Below the pieces are notes generated by a model. The model saw nothing but the letters and a program-made list of their open reading frames with translations, did not search any database and was not told the DNA's origin. The position numbers and the translations under genes were made by a program. Positions 24,601 to 34,722 of a stretch of DNA of 64,000 nt are shown here, one piece after another (the stretch's first letter is position 1; every line of letters begins with the position of its first letter). Origin of the DNA: Schistosoma mansoni (lineage: Eukaryota; Platyhelminthes; Trematoda; Strigeidida; Schistosomatidae); the NCBI RefSeq assembly GCF_000237925.1, contig NW_017386026.1:1922001-1986000 (forward strand), read 5' to 3'.

Positions 24601-27600
24601 CTTGGTCCTAAGAAGCATCATCACAAGGAATGGATATCTATGGGAACCCTGGACAAAATTCAAGAAAGGAAGAACAAGAAACTAGCAATTAACAACAGCC
24701 GAACACGAGCAGAGAAAATCAAAGCACAAGCAGACTACGCAGAAGCAAACAGGGAAGTGAAGAAAAGCATTAAAGCCGACAAGCAGAACTACATGGGAGA
24801 ACTAGCAACGGCGGCGGAAAAAGCTGCAAGGGAAGGAAATATGAAACAACTATATGATACAACGAAGAAATTGGCAGGGAGATATAGCAAACCGGAGAGA
24901 CCAGTCAAGGACAAAGAAGGAAAGACAATCACTGAGATTCAAGAACAGAGGAAAAGATGGGCAGAATACTTCGAGGAACTGCTGAATAGACCAGCCCCAT
25001 TGAATCCACCGAACATCGAAGTAGCCCACACAGACCTTCCAATAGATGTCACTCCACCAACGATCGAAGAAGTCAAGATGGCCATCAGACAAATCAAAAG
25101 TGGGAAGGCGGCAGGACCTGACAATATACCAGCTGAAGCACTGAAGTCAGACATTGAAATAACTGCAAATATGCTTCACCTTCTATTCAAGAAGATTTGG
25201 GAAGAGGAACAAGTGCCAACGGACTGGAAAGAAGGATATCTCATCAAGATACCTAAGAAAGGAGATCTGAGCCAATGTGAGAATTACAGAGGTATCAGCT
25301 TGTTATCAGTACCAGGAAAAGTTTTCAACAGAGTGCTGCTGAATCGGATGAAAGACGCAGTAGACGCCGAACTTAGGGATCATCAGGCTGGATTCCGTAA
25401 GGATCGGTCGTGCACAGACCAGATTGCGACACTACGGATCATCGTTGAACAATCAGTTGAGTGGAACTCATCACTATACGTCAACTTTATTGACTATGAG
25501 AAGGCGTTTGACAGCGTGGATAGGAGAACATTATGGAAACTTCTTCGACACTATGGAGTTCCTGAAAAGATTGTCAACATTATCCAAAACTCATACGATG
25601 GATTACAGTGCAAAGTGGTGCATGGAGGACAGCTGACAGATGCATTCCCAGTAAGGACCGGAGTCAGACAAGGCTGTCTACTCTCCCCATTCCTCTTCCT
25701 TCTAGTGATTGACTGGATTATGAAGAATTCGACATCTGAAGGGAAATACGGAATACAATGGACCTCTCAGAATCAATTAGATGATTTGGACTTCGCAGAT
25801 GACCTAGCCCTCCTCTCTCATACACACGAACAAATGCAGATGAAGACCGCAAATGTAGCAGCAGCCTCCGCATCAATAGGCCTCCACATTCACAAAGGAA
25901 AAAGCAAGATTCTCAAATGCAACACGGAGAACACCAACCCAATCACACTTGATGGCGAAACTCTGGAAGAGGTGGAAACATTCAAGTACCTGGGGAGCAT
26001 CGTTGATAAACAAGGGGGATCGGATGCAGATGTAAAGGCGAGGATTGGAAAAGCAAGGGCAGCATTTCTACAATTGAAGAACATATGGAACTCAAAACAA
26101 CTCTCAACCAATTTCAAGGTCAGAATCTTTAATACGAACGTCAAGACAGTCCTACTGTATGGAGCTGAAACGTGGAGAACTACTACGGCCATCATCAGGA
26201 AGGTACAAGTATTTATAAACAGTTGTCTACGCAAAATACTCAACATCCACTGGCCGGATACTATCAGCAACAGCGTTTTATGGGAGAGGACAAACCAGCT
26301 TCCAGCTGAAGAGGAAATTAGGAAAAGACGTTGGAAGTGGATCGGACATACATTGAGGAAATCACCAATGTGCATCACGACTCAATCCCTAACTTGGAAT
26401 CCGGAAGGGAAGCGGAAAAGAGGAAGGCCAAAGAACACACTACGCCGAGAAATAGAAGCCGATATGAAAAGGATGAATAGCAACTGGAAAGAACTGGAAA
26501 GGAAGGCTCAGGACAGAGTTGGATGGAGAATGCTGGTGAGCGGCCTATGCTCCTCCACAAGGGGTAACAGGCGTAAGTAAGTAAGTAAGTAAGTAATATT
26601 GGTCAAGCCTATCTGGACAACCCCATTAGCTTTCCTGGAAATGCTTTCTGTTTCTCAAGTCTCACAAACCCCCAGCATGGATGTGATTTTGTGGACAAAT
26701 CGTTACCCCTATGTATTGACTTGCTGGCGTCACACCATGGGCAAGTATAGTCTACATGCATACCAGTTAAACACAAATCCTCACCCATGCATCCTTTGAC
26801 ATACACATACGTATACTTACCTTGTTAGCAAATATATGCTACATGAATACTAGTGACACACAAGTGTTTACTCATCCACTCCATAACATATATATAGGTA
26901 TATTCACCCACTTGGGAGGGTAGATGGTGACCTCTACGTTTGGACGGATTTGCTATAGCTGACTGACATGAATATTACTAGTATAAAAGCCTTCACTCAT
27001 GCAATTCATGACGCACATAAACATAGGCACTCCTTCAGGAAAGGTTGACTGTCACCTCTCTCTAGTATTTGCCAACATATTTTCTTATGATGTCTTCGAT
27101 CTGAAGGATTAGGCTGCTTATTTTATTAGATATAGGGCAGACATTTTTCATCTCATGTTCCTTGTGCCAACCCTTGCGCGTACCCAGTGCACACATATAT
27201 AAACCACACAAGCCGAAACTCATGCAGTTCATATACATAAACATACACACTGGGCAGCCCACAAGATTTTCAGATAGTCCTAAAGAACGGAAACCCAGTG
27301 AACTTGGTTTGCAGCAGGGTGGCAGACCAGTCCGATGTCCGCCGACCGCCCAAGTTAGCTAGCAAGGTCGGCCTTACTACCCACAAGCACCAGGGGGAAG
27401 TCTTAGGTTGAATTTCTCTGCAAATGACAGAGTACATTTTTTGTTTATATGGAAAACAAAAAGATTCATAAACACTGCACACAGAAATTTCTACTTTACA
27501 TTGAACATTTTTGAAAAATAAGACTAGCTAAACAATCTTATTACTTTGTTTTAGTTCACATTTAATAACTCACAAAACTAACTTTCTGACGCCTAGAATG

Positions 27601-30079
27601 GATTTGAATGTCTATTATATACAGTCTATTATATACAGTATACAAAGACTGATAGGGAATTACCGGTAAGTAGTATCATCTAAAATAGTGTTTGGTAAAC
27701 GGTTATACTGATTTAAACGCGTAATTTAAACGTTTCTCATCGTTGTGCTGTCTTATTTCCTCCGAGTTCAAGATGCGTACCAGTCATTTTGGCCTTGACA
27801 CAGCAAATACAAAAAGTTTATTATACTATATCACATAGGTGAAGCACTAAAGAATCGCTAATTAAACTCATACAGTCGTCTAAAGATGTTTGTTGAAAAT
27901 CTAAAACACAAGATCAGTAAAACTCAATGAATTTCGATAGCCCTTTTTGAATCAATAAATTTTCGTAAATTCATTTCGAACAATTTTAAAGAAAGTAGAC
28001 TGAATATAGACTAGAAGAAAATCTACTCATTAATTACGATCATTTGTCAATCGCTACCAAAGTAGGATCTGATATAAGTGTCATACTTAAGTTTTGACAC
28101 TTTATATTCGCACAGTATGGTGAAATCGGTAACATTAAAAGCAGATTAATCAAAATAATAATATCAATGGTAATAGAAAACCAAGCATAGAGAGCACACC
28201 TCAAGAGAAACGGATGAAATAGAAGACTGGAATGTACTAAGTAATAGTAAGCTCAAGATGTAAATGAAGAGACCGGATGAATACATTTGGACCGAAATGA
28301 CTTGTATTGAGGAACGGTTACAAAGGAAATAGAACTAAGTAACAATAAGCAGTCCCCTAGACTTGTCAAGGAGACCAGATGAAAACTAGCCCTAAATAAA
28401 ACTATTAAAGACAAAGACCAATTTTCAATCCAACCTTATATTAAATGACCACAATGATTGGTGAAATATTTCGGGAAACAACCAACGGGTCCTGAACTGC
28501 TCGTCAGTTACTACTAACTGCTAACAGCAATAATGGGAGACAGAAACTTGGTTCCCAGATCTTACGGATATTTAGGCTTTAACTAAACAGGAAGAGATTG
28601 AGACACTGTCTTAGATGAGTTTACCATAGACACCTTGAAGTATGAAGGTTCAGTATAGTTCACTAAAGTTACTGGGATATTCACAATATTTTGAAGTCTA
28701 TATCTAAATCCAACTGACTGACAGTCATTGATGAGGATAAATACCTCTTGCAATAAGCAAATAATACCGATTCCGTCAAGCTTTATACGAATCTTGGTTT
28801 TGTGATATTCTAATGTTTAACTAAAGATGAAGAATAACAAACCCGAGAAACAGTGGCGAGTTTCAAATTAAAATTAATTAATGAACTATTTATCCATACC
28901 AGGAACCTTTGAAAGTTGAATATTTTAATGATAAAACTTTCTGAAAATATATATCTGAATATCCTTGTCTATATTCAGTAGAAAAAATAAGTGATACTGG
29001 TGGTTACTAGTTATGATTAAAATATACAAAAGGTGGAAACTAGCTTGGTGAATAAAGAATACTCTAGTACTATATATCTATCTAAACTGTATATTTTACT
29101 AGTTCAACTTTACGTCTCCAGGAATACTTACCCGTTTTTTCTGTCACTCCAACTAAAGTAAAGATGAGCCCGTTTCCCACATATATATTACCGTTTTATG
29201 TTACATCTTATATTTTTGGCAAACATAAAATAAATAATTCATACAGCAGAACCTATTGATTTGAAAAAAACCTACCTTTATTAAACTGAAAGGCACTAAA
29301 CAAATCATCACTTTCAATTCCTTCATCTATAAAATAATCGAAGCAGTTTAAGAATAATTCAATGGATTCTTCCTTTAAATTAAGTTGACTAATATCAGTG
29401 TAGGTAAACGTTAAAAAAATGGTTATGGCCAACTGGAAAGTAAATATTAACTGGAAATAATTCCTCAAACCTTAATTTTTGGATCACGACAAGTATAACG
29501 CGTTAAAATGCTGCGTATACTATAATCTCTAAGCCTTTGTGTAATGAACTCATTTTCATAAATTAGTGCAGTATTCAATCCAGAAATCATGTAATCCGTT
29601 AATGACCGTACAAGCTACTAAATTATATTTTAAAACAAAGCGTTTCAAACCTCGGACATTTTCATGGTGTTTATAGCATTTAATATACGCCGTACTTCCA
29701 TCAAATATATATCAGATTTAATCAATTTCCGTGTAAAGCTTATACTGACAGTCATATAATTTGACAAAAATTGTTGAAAGTCTATCAGCTTGATGACCCA
29801 TTTTTCACAAGGGAGTGGATTGAATGTAGAATAACTTAAAGGAATAGCCATTCTTCCCAATTCCCGATAAACTGATACAAGATTTACGAAAACCGATGTT
29901 TTTGACAATATATCAACAGCAACTTTTGTACGATATTTTGTCAGATGACTAGGAAGAAATGATCGTAACAACTCGTCAAAATCTTCTGTATCATATTTTT
30001 TAGATTTGGACAGCATTATCAGTTCGTTAATGTCTTTTGACGCTTCCGTAAGTAGTTCACCAAAATCATCTGCACTCAT
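15388..30079 (-). CDS. TIR gene 1: ARM-like repeats plus TIR domain, seven exons (3' end not found)
   Basis: Exons on the minus strand: 30079-29651, 29614-29471, 29432-29276, 23196-22891, 21424-21303, 18560-18428 and 15551-15388. They join in phase to 1455 nt (485 codons) without a stop. Residues 1 to about 345 are helical; the stretch [20 protein letters not shown] looks like an armadillo repeat. Residues about 360-485 are a TIR domain: box 1 [10 protein letters not shown], then [42 protein letters not shown], and [20 protein letters not shown]. The Glu of AEYT sits where NAD-cleaving TIR domains carry their catalytic Glu. No signal peptide or membrane segment is evident, so a cytosolic signalling or NADase role is inferred. 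The last seen exon ends at a GTAAGT donor, so one or more exons are missing. No SAM domains are seen, unlike SARM1. Confidence 0.8.
17306..17460 (-). mobile_element. Decayed hammerhead-family SINE in gene 1 intron 6
   Basis: On the minus strand a tRNA-like part, GGTTTGGTCCC, is followed by ACTACTAAGGAGTTTCACAT and GACGAAAAAGCTGTC. The core reads CTAAGGA with G5 lost and stem II is broken, so no cleavage is expected although it is in sense with gene 1. Confidence 0.6.
17590..18116 (+). mobile_element. About 528-bp non-coding retroposon, copy 1
   Basis: It is nearly identical to 49974-50501. It starts GCCCCCAAATGTCCTGG and ends with TTTAAATAAATAAATAAAC. Flanks GTATAATTT and GAATAATTT suggest a short, slightly decayed target duplication. 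No coding potential is evident; the open frame of about 100 codons on its minus strand is in both copies only because they are so similar. It lies in gene 1 intron 6. Confidence 0.7.
18428..18560 (-). CDS. TIR gene 1 exon 6: central TIR
   Basis: It encodes [18 protein letters not shown] and [18 protein letters not shown]. Acceptor TTTCTCAG, donor GTAAGT, 133 bp (phase 0 to phase 1). It and about 260 bp of the following intron are close to identical in inverse orientation with 56740-57185 of gene 2. Confidence 0.85.
18594..18639. repeat. (TA)n microsatellite
   Basis: About 23 TA units in gene 1 intron 5, just upstream of exon 6. Confidence 0.9.
18712..19143 (-). mobile_element. LTR, 432 bp, diverged copy of the family at 34290-34722
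   Basis: The plus-strand ends read TGTAGTGACGTGCTTC and TTGATACTACA. The middle shares GATAACCGTTATTATA, GGCAACTACATTTTTATT, GAGATGGCTGG and CAAAATATGACTCATAA with the other copy. No target duplication or internal sequence is visible, so it is likely a solo LTR. It lies in gene 1 intron 5. Confidence 0.6.
20653..21004 (-). mobile_element. Solo LTR of the miniature (TRIM-like) family
   Basis: It is a diverged relative of the 285-bp LTR at 33193, on the minus strand, expanded to 352 bp. Perfect 4-bp duplications GTGA flank it (20649-20652 and 21005-21008). A tandem duplication of about 45 bp near its LTR-start end repeats the palindromic block around ACTACTTATATAGATATAAG. It lies in gene 1 intron 5. 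Confidence 0.75.
21303..21424 (-). CDS. TIR gene 1 exon 5: linker and TIR box 1
   Basis: It encodes [20 protein letters not shown]...[18 protein letters not shown]. Acceptor TTTTATAG, donor GTATGT, 122 bp. [10 protein letters not shown] is the first strand and box 1 of the TIR fold. Confidence 0.85.
21540..21850 (+). mobile_element. tRNA-like SINE remnant related to the hammerhead family
   Basis: A-box-like TAGTTTAAAGGTTAGGCGCT and B box AGGTTCGATCCCTGG are followed by GTGGATACGCACTGCTCATCC. The hammerhead core that should follow ACTGCT is gone. It lies in gene 1 intron 4, antisense to the gene. Confidence 0.55.
22891..23196 (-). CDS. TIR gene 1 exon 4: armadillo-like repeats and acidic linker
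   Basis: It encodes [18 protein letters not shown]...[19 protein letters not shown] and ends in an acidic stretch with SENETDDV. Acceptor ACTCCAG, donor GTATGT, 306 bp. The LxxLAL-NR pattern is typical of an ARM helix pair. Confidence 0.8.
23808..26593 (+). mobile_element. Young 5'-truncated RTE-like non-LTR retrotransposon
   Basis: Perfect 12-bp duplications TAATATTGGTCA lie at 23796-23807 and 26594-26605. The 3' end is a (TAAG)n tail. The 5' truncation falls inside the endonuclease. It lies within the 6-kb intron 3 of gene 1, antisense to it, and the open frame and perfect duplication indicate a recent insertion. Confidence 0.9.
23809..26580 (+). CDS. RTE-like endonuclease/reverse transcriptase, N-terminally truncated
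   Basis: About 924 residues are open to the stop. An apurinic-type endonuclease remnant comes first: [12 protein letters not shown], then IDHICINKK and [13 protein letters not shown] with the SDH catalytic motif. A long charged linker follows, then reverse transcriptase: [47 protein letters not shown] and the palm motif [11 protein letters not shown]. The C-terminal part holds [10 protein letters not shown] and [10 protein letters not shown]. The first part of the endonuclease is missing, so the element is not autonomous. The only in-frame start is a GTG in the flank, so translation is unlikely. Confidence 0.9.
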   Translation, partial: EGENAPHTQGVALMLSKEAQNALVGWESHGPRIIKASFRTKKEGITMNVIQCYAPTNDSNDDDKDQFYERLQSIIAKCSRKDLTILMGDLNAKVGVDNTGYEDIIGRHGLGERNENGERLANLCAFNKLVIGGTIFPHKRIHKATWISPDHTTENQIDHICINKKLRRSMEDVRTRRGADIASDHHLVVAKMRLKLKKHWTTGQTALQRFNTAFLRDTDKLHEFNIILNNRFQALQDLLKEQETTLEDNWKGIKEALTSTCQEVLGPKKHHHKEWISMGTLDKIQERKNKKLAINNSRTRAEKIKAQADYAEANREVKKSIKADKQNYMGELATAAEKAAREGNMKQLYDTTKKLAGRYSKPERPVKDKEGKTITEIQEQRKRWAEYFEELLNRPAPLNPPNIEVAHTDLPIDVTPPTIEEVKMAIRQIKSGKAAGPDNIPAEALKSDIEITANMLHLLFKKIWEEEQVPTDWKEGYLIKIPKKGDLSQCENYRGISLLSVPGKVFNRVLLNRMKDAVDAELRDHQAGFRKDRSCTDQIATLRIIVEQSVEWNSSLYVNFIDYEKAFDSVDRRTLWKLLRHYGVPEKIVNIIQNSYDGLQCKVVHGGQLTDAFPVRTGVRQGCLLSPFLFLLVIDWIMKNSTSEGKYGIQWTSQNQLDDLDFADDLALLSHTHEQMQMKTANVAAASASIGLHIHKGKSKILKCNTENTNPITLDGETLEEVETFKYLGSIVDKQGGSDADVKARIGKARAAFLQLKNIWNSKQLSTNFKVRIFNTNVKTVLLYGAETWRTTTAIIRKVQVFINSCLRKILNIHWPDTISNSVLWERTNQLPAEEEIRKRRWKWIGHTLRKSPMCITTQSLTWNPEGKRKRGRPKNTLRREIEADMKRMNSNWKELERKAQDRVGWRMLVSGLCSSTRGNRRK
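26606..27430. repeat. Unidentified repetitive sequence flanking the RTE insertion
   Basis: Before the insertion, 23480-23795 and this stretch were contiguous. The DNA contains scattered CATATACATA-type and CACACATA-type runs and C-rich patches with no credible open frame. It looks like an older repeat, type unknown, in gene 1 intron 3. Confidence 0.4.
27431..29275. other. Gene 1 intron 3, unannotated part
   Basis: A+T-rich intron DNA; I see no exon or repeat with clear ends. Confidence 0.5.
29276..29432 (-). CDS. TIR gene 1 exon 3
   Basis: It encodes [20 protein letters not shown]...SAFQFNK, helical. It follows a 38-bp intron (29433-29470, GTTTGA...TTTCCAG) and ends at donor GTAGGT. Length 157 bp, ending in phase 1. 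Confidence 0.8.
29471..29614 (-). CDS. TIR gene 1 exon 2
   Basis: It encodes [20 protein letters not shown]...[12 protein letters not shown], 144 bp, phase 0 at both ends. It is preceded by a 36-bp intron and followed by a 38-bp one. The acceptor AG lies in TTTAGTAG; the second AG keeps the frame open. Confidence 0.75.
29651..30079 (-). CDS. TIR gene 1 exon 1: N-terminal helical region
   Basis: It encodes [20 protein letters not shown]...[14 protein letters not shown], 429 bp, donor GTTTGA. The ATG at 30079 was chosen because the homologous ATG opens gene 2. Both starts are preceded within 20 bases by an acceptor-like site (AAATTTAG here), so the 5' UTR is probably spliced or spliced-leader trans-spliced. 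An in-frame Met at 30121 lies upstream of that acceptor. Confidence 0.8.
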
Positions 30080-33000
30080 TTTGGTTAACTGTCTAAATTT
30101 AAAACAGTTGGGAAGAAACAACTTTACCGAAGTTTAGAAAAAAACTAAAATACTAACTCAGAATTACTCATCAAATGGATTCCGAAAAATAAGACAGGCT
30201 AGTTTTATCACCACAAAAAAGGCCCATTAGATAGTCGAAAGAGAACATTAGTGTAGACAATCTAATGTATTCAAGTACAACATTACGGAATATCTTGGTA
30301 AAATCTGAGATCCCAACAGTAAATACTTCATTTGCAAAATATTCATCAATTGGCTCAGACTTTATTGTTTCTTCATTTTCATATCAATCACTCTCTCTGT
30401 TTTCGTCCTCTTCTTTTAGATTTTCTCAACCTTCTACCACCAGAGATTCCACTTTCAATCGGTGATACATACTACTTATATATGTCGACTTAAGTAGCAT
30501 ACACCAGTTGTACTCCTGCATGGGTAAAGTTTATTAAGGAGAAATATATGCATGAAAAACATATAAAATGGGAGGAAAATGTTAACAGAATAAATAAAGA
30601 ACCTGTTCAAATGGAATACAGAGTTCTAAAAGCCGAGCATACAATATTTTCAGGCACCAAATCATGAGTGTTGAACACGAGGATAGTATGAATTATTTTA
30701 AGCCATCACATCTCGCATCAAAAAGGCAGGAAAAAATCGGCAAGTCAAAAAGCCTAAGGTGAAATATGATATGTAAGATAACAAAAATCTAAGCATGATG
30801 AGGGCAATTCAAAGGAAGCAAATGAGGTCCTAAGACTAAGTATAAAAAACGACGATAAACTCAAGATTTAGAGGAAGGTAGTGACTGAATAAAAATACAC
30901 AAACATGGAGAGTTCTTTTTCGATTTCACTTAACATCTTCATTCTTTTATTACGAGTGTCGAGTGGACCACAAGTAGGAAGTTTACAACCACCAATTGAC
31001 TAGGACCAGTGGTTAGTGATTTAATGGTCTAATGTCACGTATTGGTTACCGTAATCCTTGCTTTCCTCCAGCTGGCCTTCATATTACATAACCTTTCCCC
31101 TAGGGTAACAAAACAAAGTTGGTCTTTTAAGATCTGCCGAGATTTCGTCTATTGTGGACCCGCCAGAACCTGTTGGACTTTCAAAGAAAGTTGGATAGCT
31201 GACGAATTCAACTATTCCACTCTCTGTGGTCAGGCTATGTGTTGATACCGTCAGTAAGTCATTCATATGTAACGCACAATCTTACACAAATGTGCATTGG
31301 TCCAAGTTTTCGCACAACAATTATACAATAAGATGAAATTATTCTGAAAAATACAATAATAATAGAAGTGATAGTGATATCAGTAGGGATAGGGAAAGTT
31401 ATATATAGAAAGAAAAGAAACAGAGAGGAAAAAGGAGATTTTGAAAATTATGAACTAGAGGGAAATGAAGAATGAATGCACCTGCGCCGTCGAGGCAAAC
31501 CAATATTGAGCAATTCGTCGCATTTGGAAAAAAAGAAACACATTTTAAACATATTTGCATTGTTCCACAAGGGAATAAGAATACTCTATATATTATCCAG
31601 TCCTCGTGATAAAAGAGCAATCTAAGGAAATTCGCTGAAGTAAATGTTATGTTTAAGCTGCTTTCGGATTTTTGAGGGACAGTAATTATGTCCACCACCC
31701 TTTATCATTTTCATTAAGGATTAATATGCCATGTCGATCTCTCATTCACGCTGTTATTAAGAAGTAGGCAACTAAACAGTAGCTACATTTTAGCTTAATC
31801 GTTTCTTAAAATGTTCTACTTTGAAACACAGCCTTTTGATCTATGAGGGAAGTCAAGATTCCAACTTTCCAAAAACTTTTAACCGAAATCTGTCTAATTA
31901 AACCATTCTTCTAATTAGTTTAAATAATTATGTGATTGGTTAGAACCTTAACACAGATTATGTAATGACGACAATTTTAATGAATTATATTGATCCAGAA
32001 GAACACACAGAGCGACAACTTTGAGGAAAATATTCATTATTAGTCACATGAGAACATTCATAATCTAGAACAAAGAGATTTAAGTATTAGATATTAAGTA
32101 TATGCGATAAACAACTTATTAACAATCATCCCAATATTTCTACCAAATTTATTTGAGTATATATTTGAAAATATTGACTTTATCAAGACGTTCAAACCTT
32201 TATAGAGATCATTGACAGTTAGATATCAGAGGTAAAATGTTGGAACAAATAAATAAGGAATTTAAGATATTTATTTATCATGGAAATTTTATGAATCTTC
32301 TGTTTATTTAGATTTATAAATTGTTCACTAGTCTACCAATATTAAAGAAAATCTCAACGATCGTTACGTAGGACCCAGTTGCTTATTTTGAGCCAGCTTA
32401 CGTTACAAGGTTGTACAGCAATGATTAAATGTAGATGAAATATATATACCATGTATCTGTATCAATATATATATTAATAATGAAGATTTATGGATTATTT
32501 ACACTTAAATAGGATTAATCAGAATTCAAGTCAAGGGTTGAAAAATTATTAAAAGACACCTCAAATGATTGTTTGTAAGATATATATATACCACTCTCTG
32601 CATTAAAAAGCTACAACTTCACCAACCTATGTGTAATTTCTAGTTGTTTTACCGCCAAACCATAACTTGATATTTGACCTTCATTATCAATGATGTTAAA
32701 GACTCTAATATGTAGTGCCTTTGTGAGAAGCCTGTGTAAACCAATAGGTTGGATTTTAACCGATTCTTGATTTTTCTCACAGGTCTGTATTCAGAGTGCC
32801 GTAAAATGTGGATTGATTCTTCGTAATTCGACATTCAATTGAGGGTTAGTTTTCCCTGAAGAGCAGCAAATAGAGTTAACACCAGCTATACGTTCATCCA
32901 GTCAAACCTTACAGCCAACATTACGGTCAGCCAATATGACAACCAACGAAGTAATAACGTCAAGTGAAGCGAAAACAAAACGGCTATCAAGAACCCCGTC

Positions 33001-33192
33001 ATTAAGTTATAATATATAATTTAGAAATTGTGGACGATATAATAGTAGTTTCAAATAAATCAAGATCTACATAATGTGTTACACATCCAGAATTTGCAAT
33101 AAAATCAATAGAACAGGACAGCAGAAAATGGTGACATGACTAAGTTGAATATATAGGAAAGGTTGTTTTGGTCTATGAATTCATCATAGTAA
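30080..33192. other. Intergenic, upstream of TIR gene 1
   Basis: Three kilobases of A+T-rich sequence with stops in all frames. Near 30470 a short CATACTACTTATATATG...AAGTAGCATACACC resembles the palindromic start of the miniature-element LTR but is too short to call. The promoter is not recognisable. Confidence 0.45.
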
Positions 33193-33477
33193 TGTGGTGT
33201 GGTCTACTTATATCCATATAAGTAGTATATGGTGTGGGTCAGACATAGAATGTATTTTGGCAGAAGACCGATGAGGAAAGAACTGAAATGAAACGCAAAC
33301 GTCTGGAAAATGCATGAGCAATGGAATAAGAGAAGAAACAGTGAAGATTGAAACAATTGGTTGTTAATTTGCAAATTGACTGTTCATTGTTTGGTAATCA
33401 GAATTTATTGAGATAGTCTGTAATCTTTGCTTAAATACATTCGATTGTCCCCAACCAGTCGTGTTCTGTTCACTACA
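33193..33477 (+). repeat. Left LTR of the miniature element
   Basis: 285 bp, base-for-base the same as 33900-34184. An imperfect palindrome starting ten bases in (CTACTTATATCC, then ATATAAGTAG) may be the promoter or a hairpin. Confidence 0.9.
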
Positions 33478-33479
33478 TT

Positions 33480-33496
33480 TGGTGTCGCTGCCAACC
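33480..33496 (+). promoter_or_regulatory. Candidate primer-binding site of the miniature element
   Basis: TGGTGTCGCTGCCAACC begins two bases after the LTR, the standard location; complementarity to a CCA-ended tRNA is assumed. Confidence 0.65.
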
Positions 33497-33885
33497 AGGA
33501 GGAGGAAGGGTGCTGTTCTGCGGACGCCGCTGCGGGTCTGGAGTTGAGGTGCTAGTTGGGGCAGTCTGGTGTGGAGAGTTGGCGTCGGGTGGAGTGTTCT
33601 GGCGGGGCGGCGTTGGCTGTAGCGGGTGCTGTCGACGGAGAGGAGCAGTGGGACGTGCGGCTGCTGGGCGGACATCGGATGTAGATGGCTCAGCAGGCCG
33701 GTGGAGTACGGGTGTTGAACGTCCCAGGTGCCGGGTGGATGCGGATGTTGGCGCCCCGGCAGGTCGACGGAGCTATGAAGGTCAGCGCGCCGCAGACTCG
33801 ACATTCTGACGGAGAGTTTGGCACAGACTGCAGTGAAAGAAGATAGTGGCATGGCGAGCAGAACCACCGCATGAACGAATGCTTT

Positions 33886-33899
33886 AAAGGGGGGACGAG
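33886..33899 (+). promoter_or_regulatory. Polypurine tract of the miniature element
   Basis: AAAGGGGGGACGAG directly abuts the right LTR, where plus-strand DNA synthesis is primed. Confidence 0.75.
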
Positions 33900-34184
33900 T
33901 GTGGTGTGGTCTACTTATATCCATATAAGTAGTATATGGTGTGGGTCAGACATAGAATGTATTTTGGCAGAAGACCGATGAGGAAAGAACTGAAATGAAA
34001 CGCAAACGTCTGGAAAATGCATGAGCAATGGAATAAGAGAAGAAACAGTGAAGATTGAAACAATTGGTTGTTAATTTGCAAATTGACTGTTCATTGTTTG
34101 GTAATCAGAATTTATTGAGATAGTCTGTAATCTTTGCTTAAATACATTCGATTGTCCCCAACCAGTCGTGTTCTGTTCACTACA
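33900..34184 (+). repeat. Right LTR of the miniature element
   Basis: Identical to the left LTR and followed by the GTAA target duplication. Confidence 0.9.
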
Positions 34185-34289
34185 GTAACACTGATGACCT
34201 CACAAAATAATGTATAGTAGTAGTACTCAACCAATAAATATAATTACAAAAGAAACAAAAAGTACCTGAAAAATTTTGCTTCAGGAAGG

Positions 34290-34722
34290 TGTAGTGTAGT
34301 GCTTCGTTAATCAATCGTCTCGATAACCGTTATTATATCAATCTGAACGGTGTATAATATCAGGAGACAAAGGGAAGTGGCAACTACATTTTTATTTACA
34401 AATAACATAGGCTAGAAGGCAGTAAGCACATGAGTAAATGTTAGCGAGCGAAGAAAAAATAACATACATTGGAGATGGCTGGTAAGCCAACTCGTTATAA
34501 GCAAGCATTAATCAACATTTATAGTCAGACTAAAATGAATGACAGACATGTGATAGGTAGGATAAGAAGTGTGCATACACATACGCTCATATGAAAAAAT
34601 GGTCAAGGTCAATAAGGGAATAATTAACAAGATCAAAATATGACTCATAACGTTGTAGGTGAATTGGCTTGTCCAGAAACTAGAATAAGCTATGTAGGTG
34701 TAATATAGTACACGACGTTACA
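34290..34722 (-). mobile_element. 3' LTR of another LTR family, 433 bp
   Basis: On the minus strand it begins TGTAACGTCGTGTAC and ends AGCACTACACTACA. Directly before it (34723-34760 read on the minus strand) is GGGGGGAGCTATGTGGGG then AGTAG, a good polypurine tract, so the interior should lie to the right. It matches the LTR at 18712-19143, which is almost the same length. Confidence 0.65.

Larger units (their letters stand above)
33193..34184 (+). mobile_element. TRIM-like miniature LTR retrotransposon, 992 bp
   Basis: Two identical 285-bp LTRs (33193-33477, 33900-34184) with TGTGGTG...ACTACA ends flank a 422-bp internal region. It has a primer-binding-like site at 33480, a polypurine tract at 33886-33899 and perfect 4-bp target duplications GTAA (33189-33192, 34185-34188). 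The interior is very G+C-rich against its surroundings and encodes no gag or pol domain. Identical LTRs imply a recent insertion mobilised in trans. A solo LTR of the family is at 20653. It lies in the spacer between the two TIR genes. Confidence 0.88.

Noticed and set aside
26580-26600. TAAG tandem array as an independent satellite
   Set aside because: It is the ordinary 3' tail of the RTE-like insertion.
26599-27482. Cluster of opposed 60-70 codon frames after the RTE element
   Set aside because: Overlapping frames on both strands with repeat-like composition; no motif.
33510-33809. 99-codon plus-strand frame in the G+C-rich core
   Set aside because: Gly/Arg/Cys-rich composition expected from G+C-rich non-coding DNA; no motif.
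33364-33924. 186-codon minus-strand open frame across the miniature element
   Set aside because: It runs through both the LTR and the primer site, owes its length to the G+C-rich core, and shows no domain.
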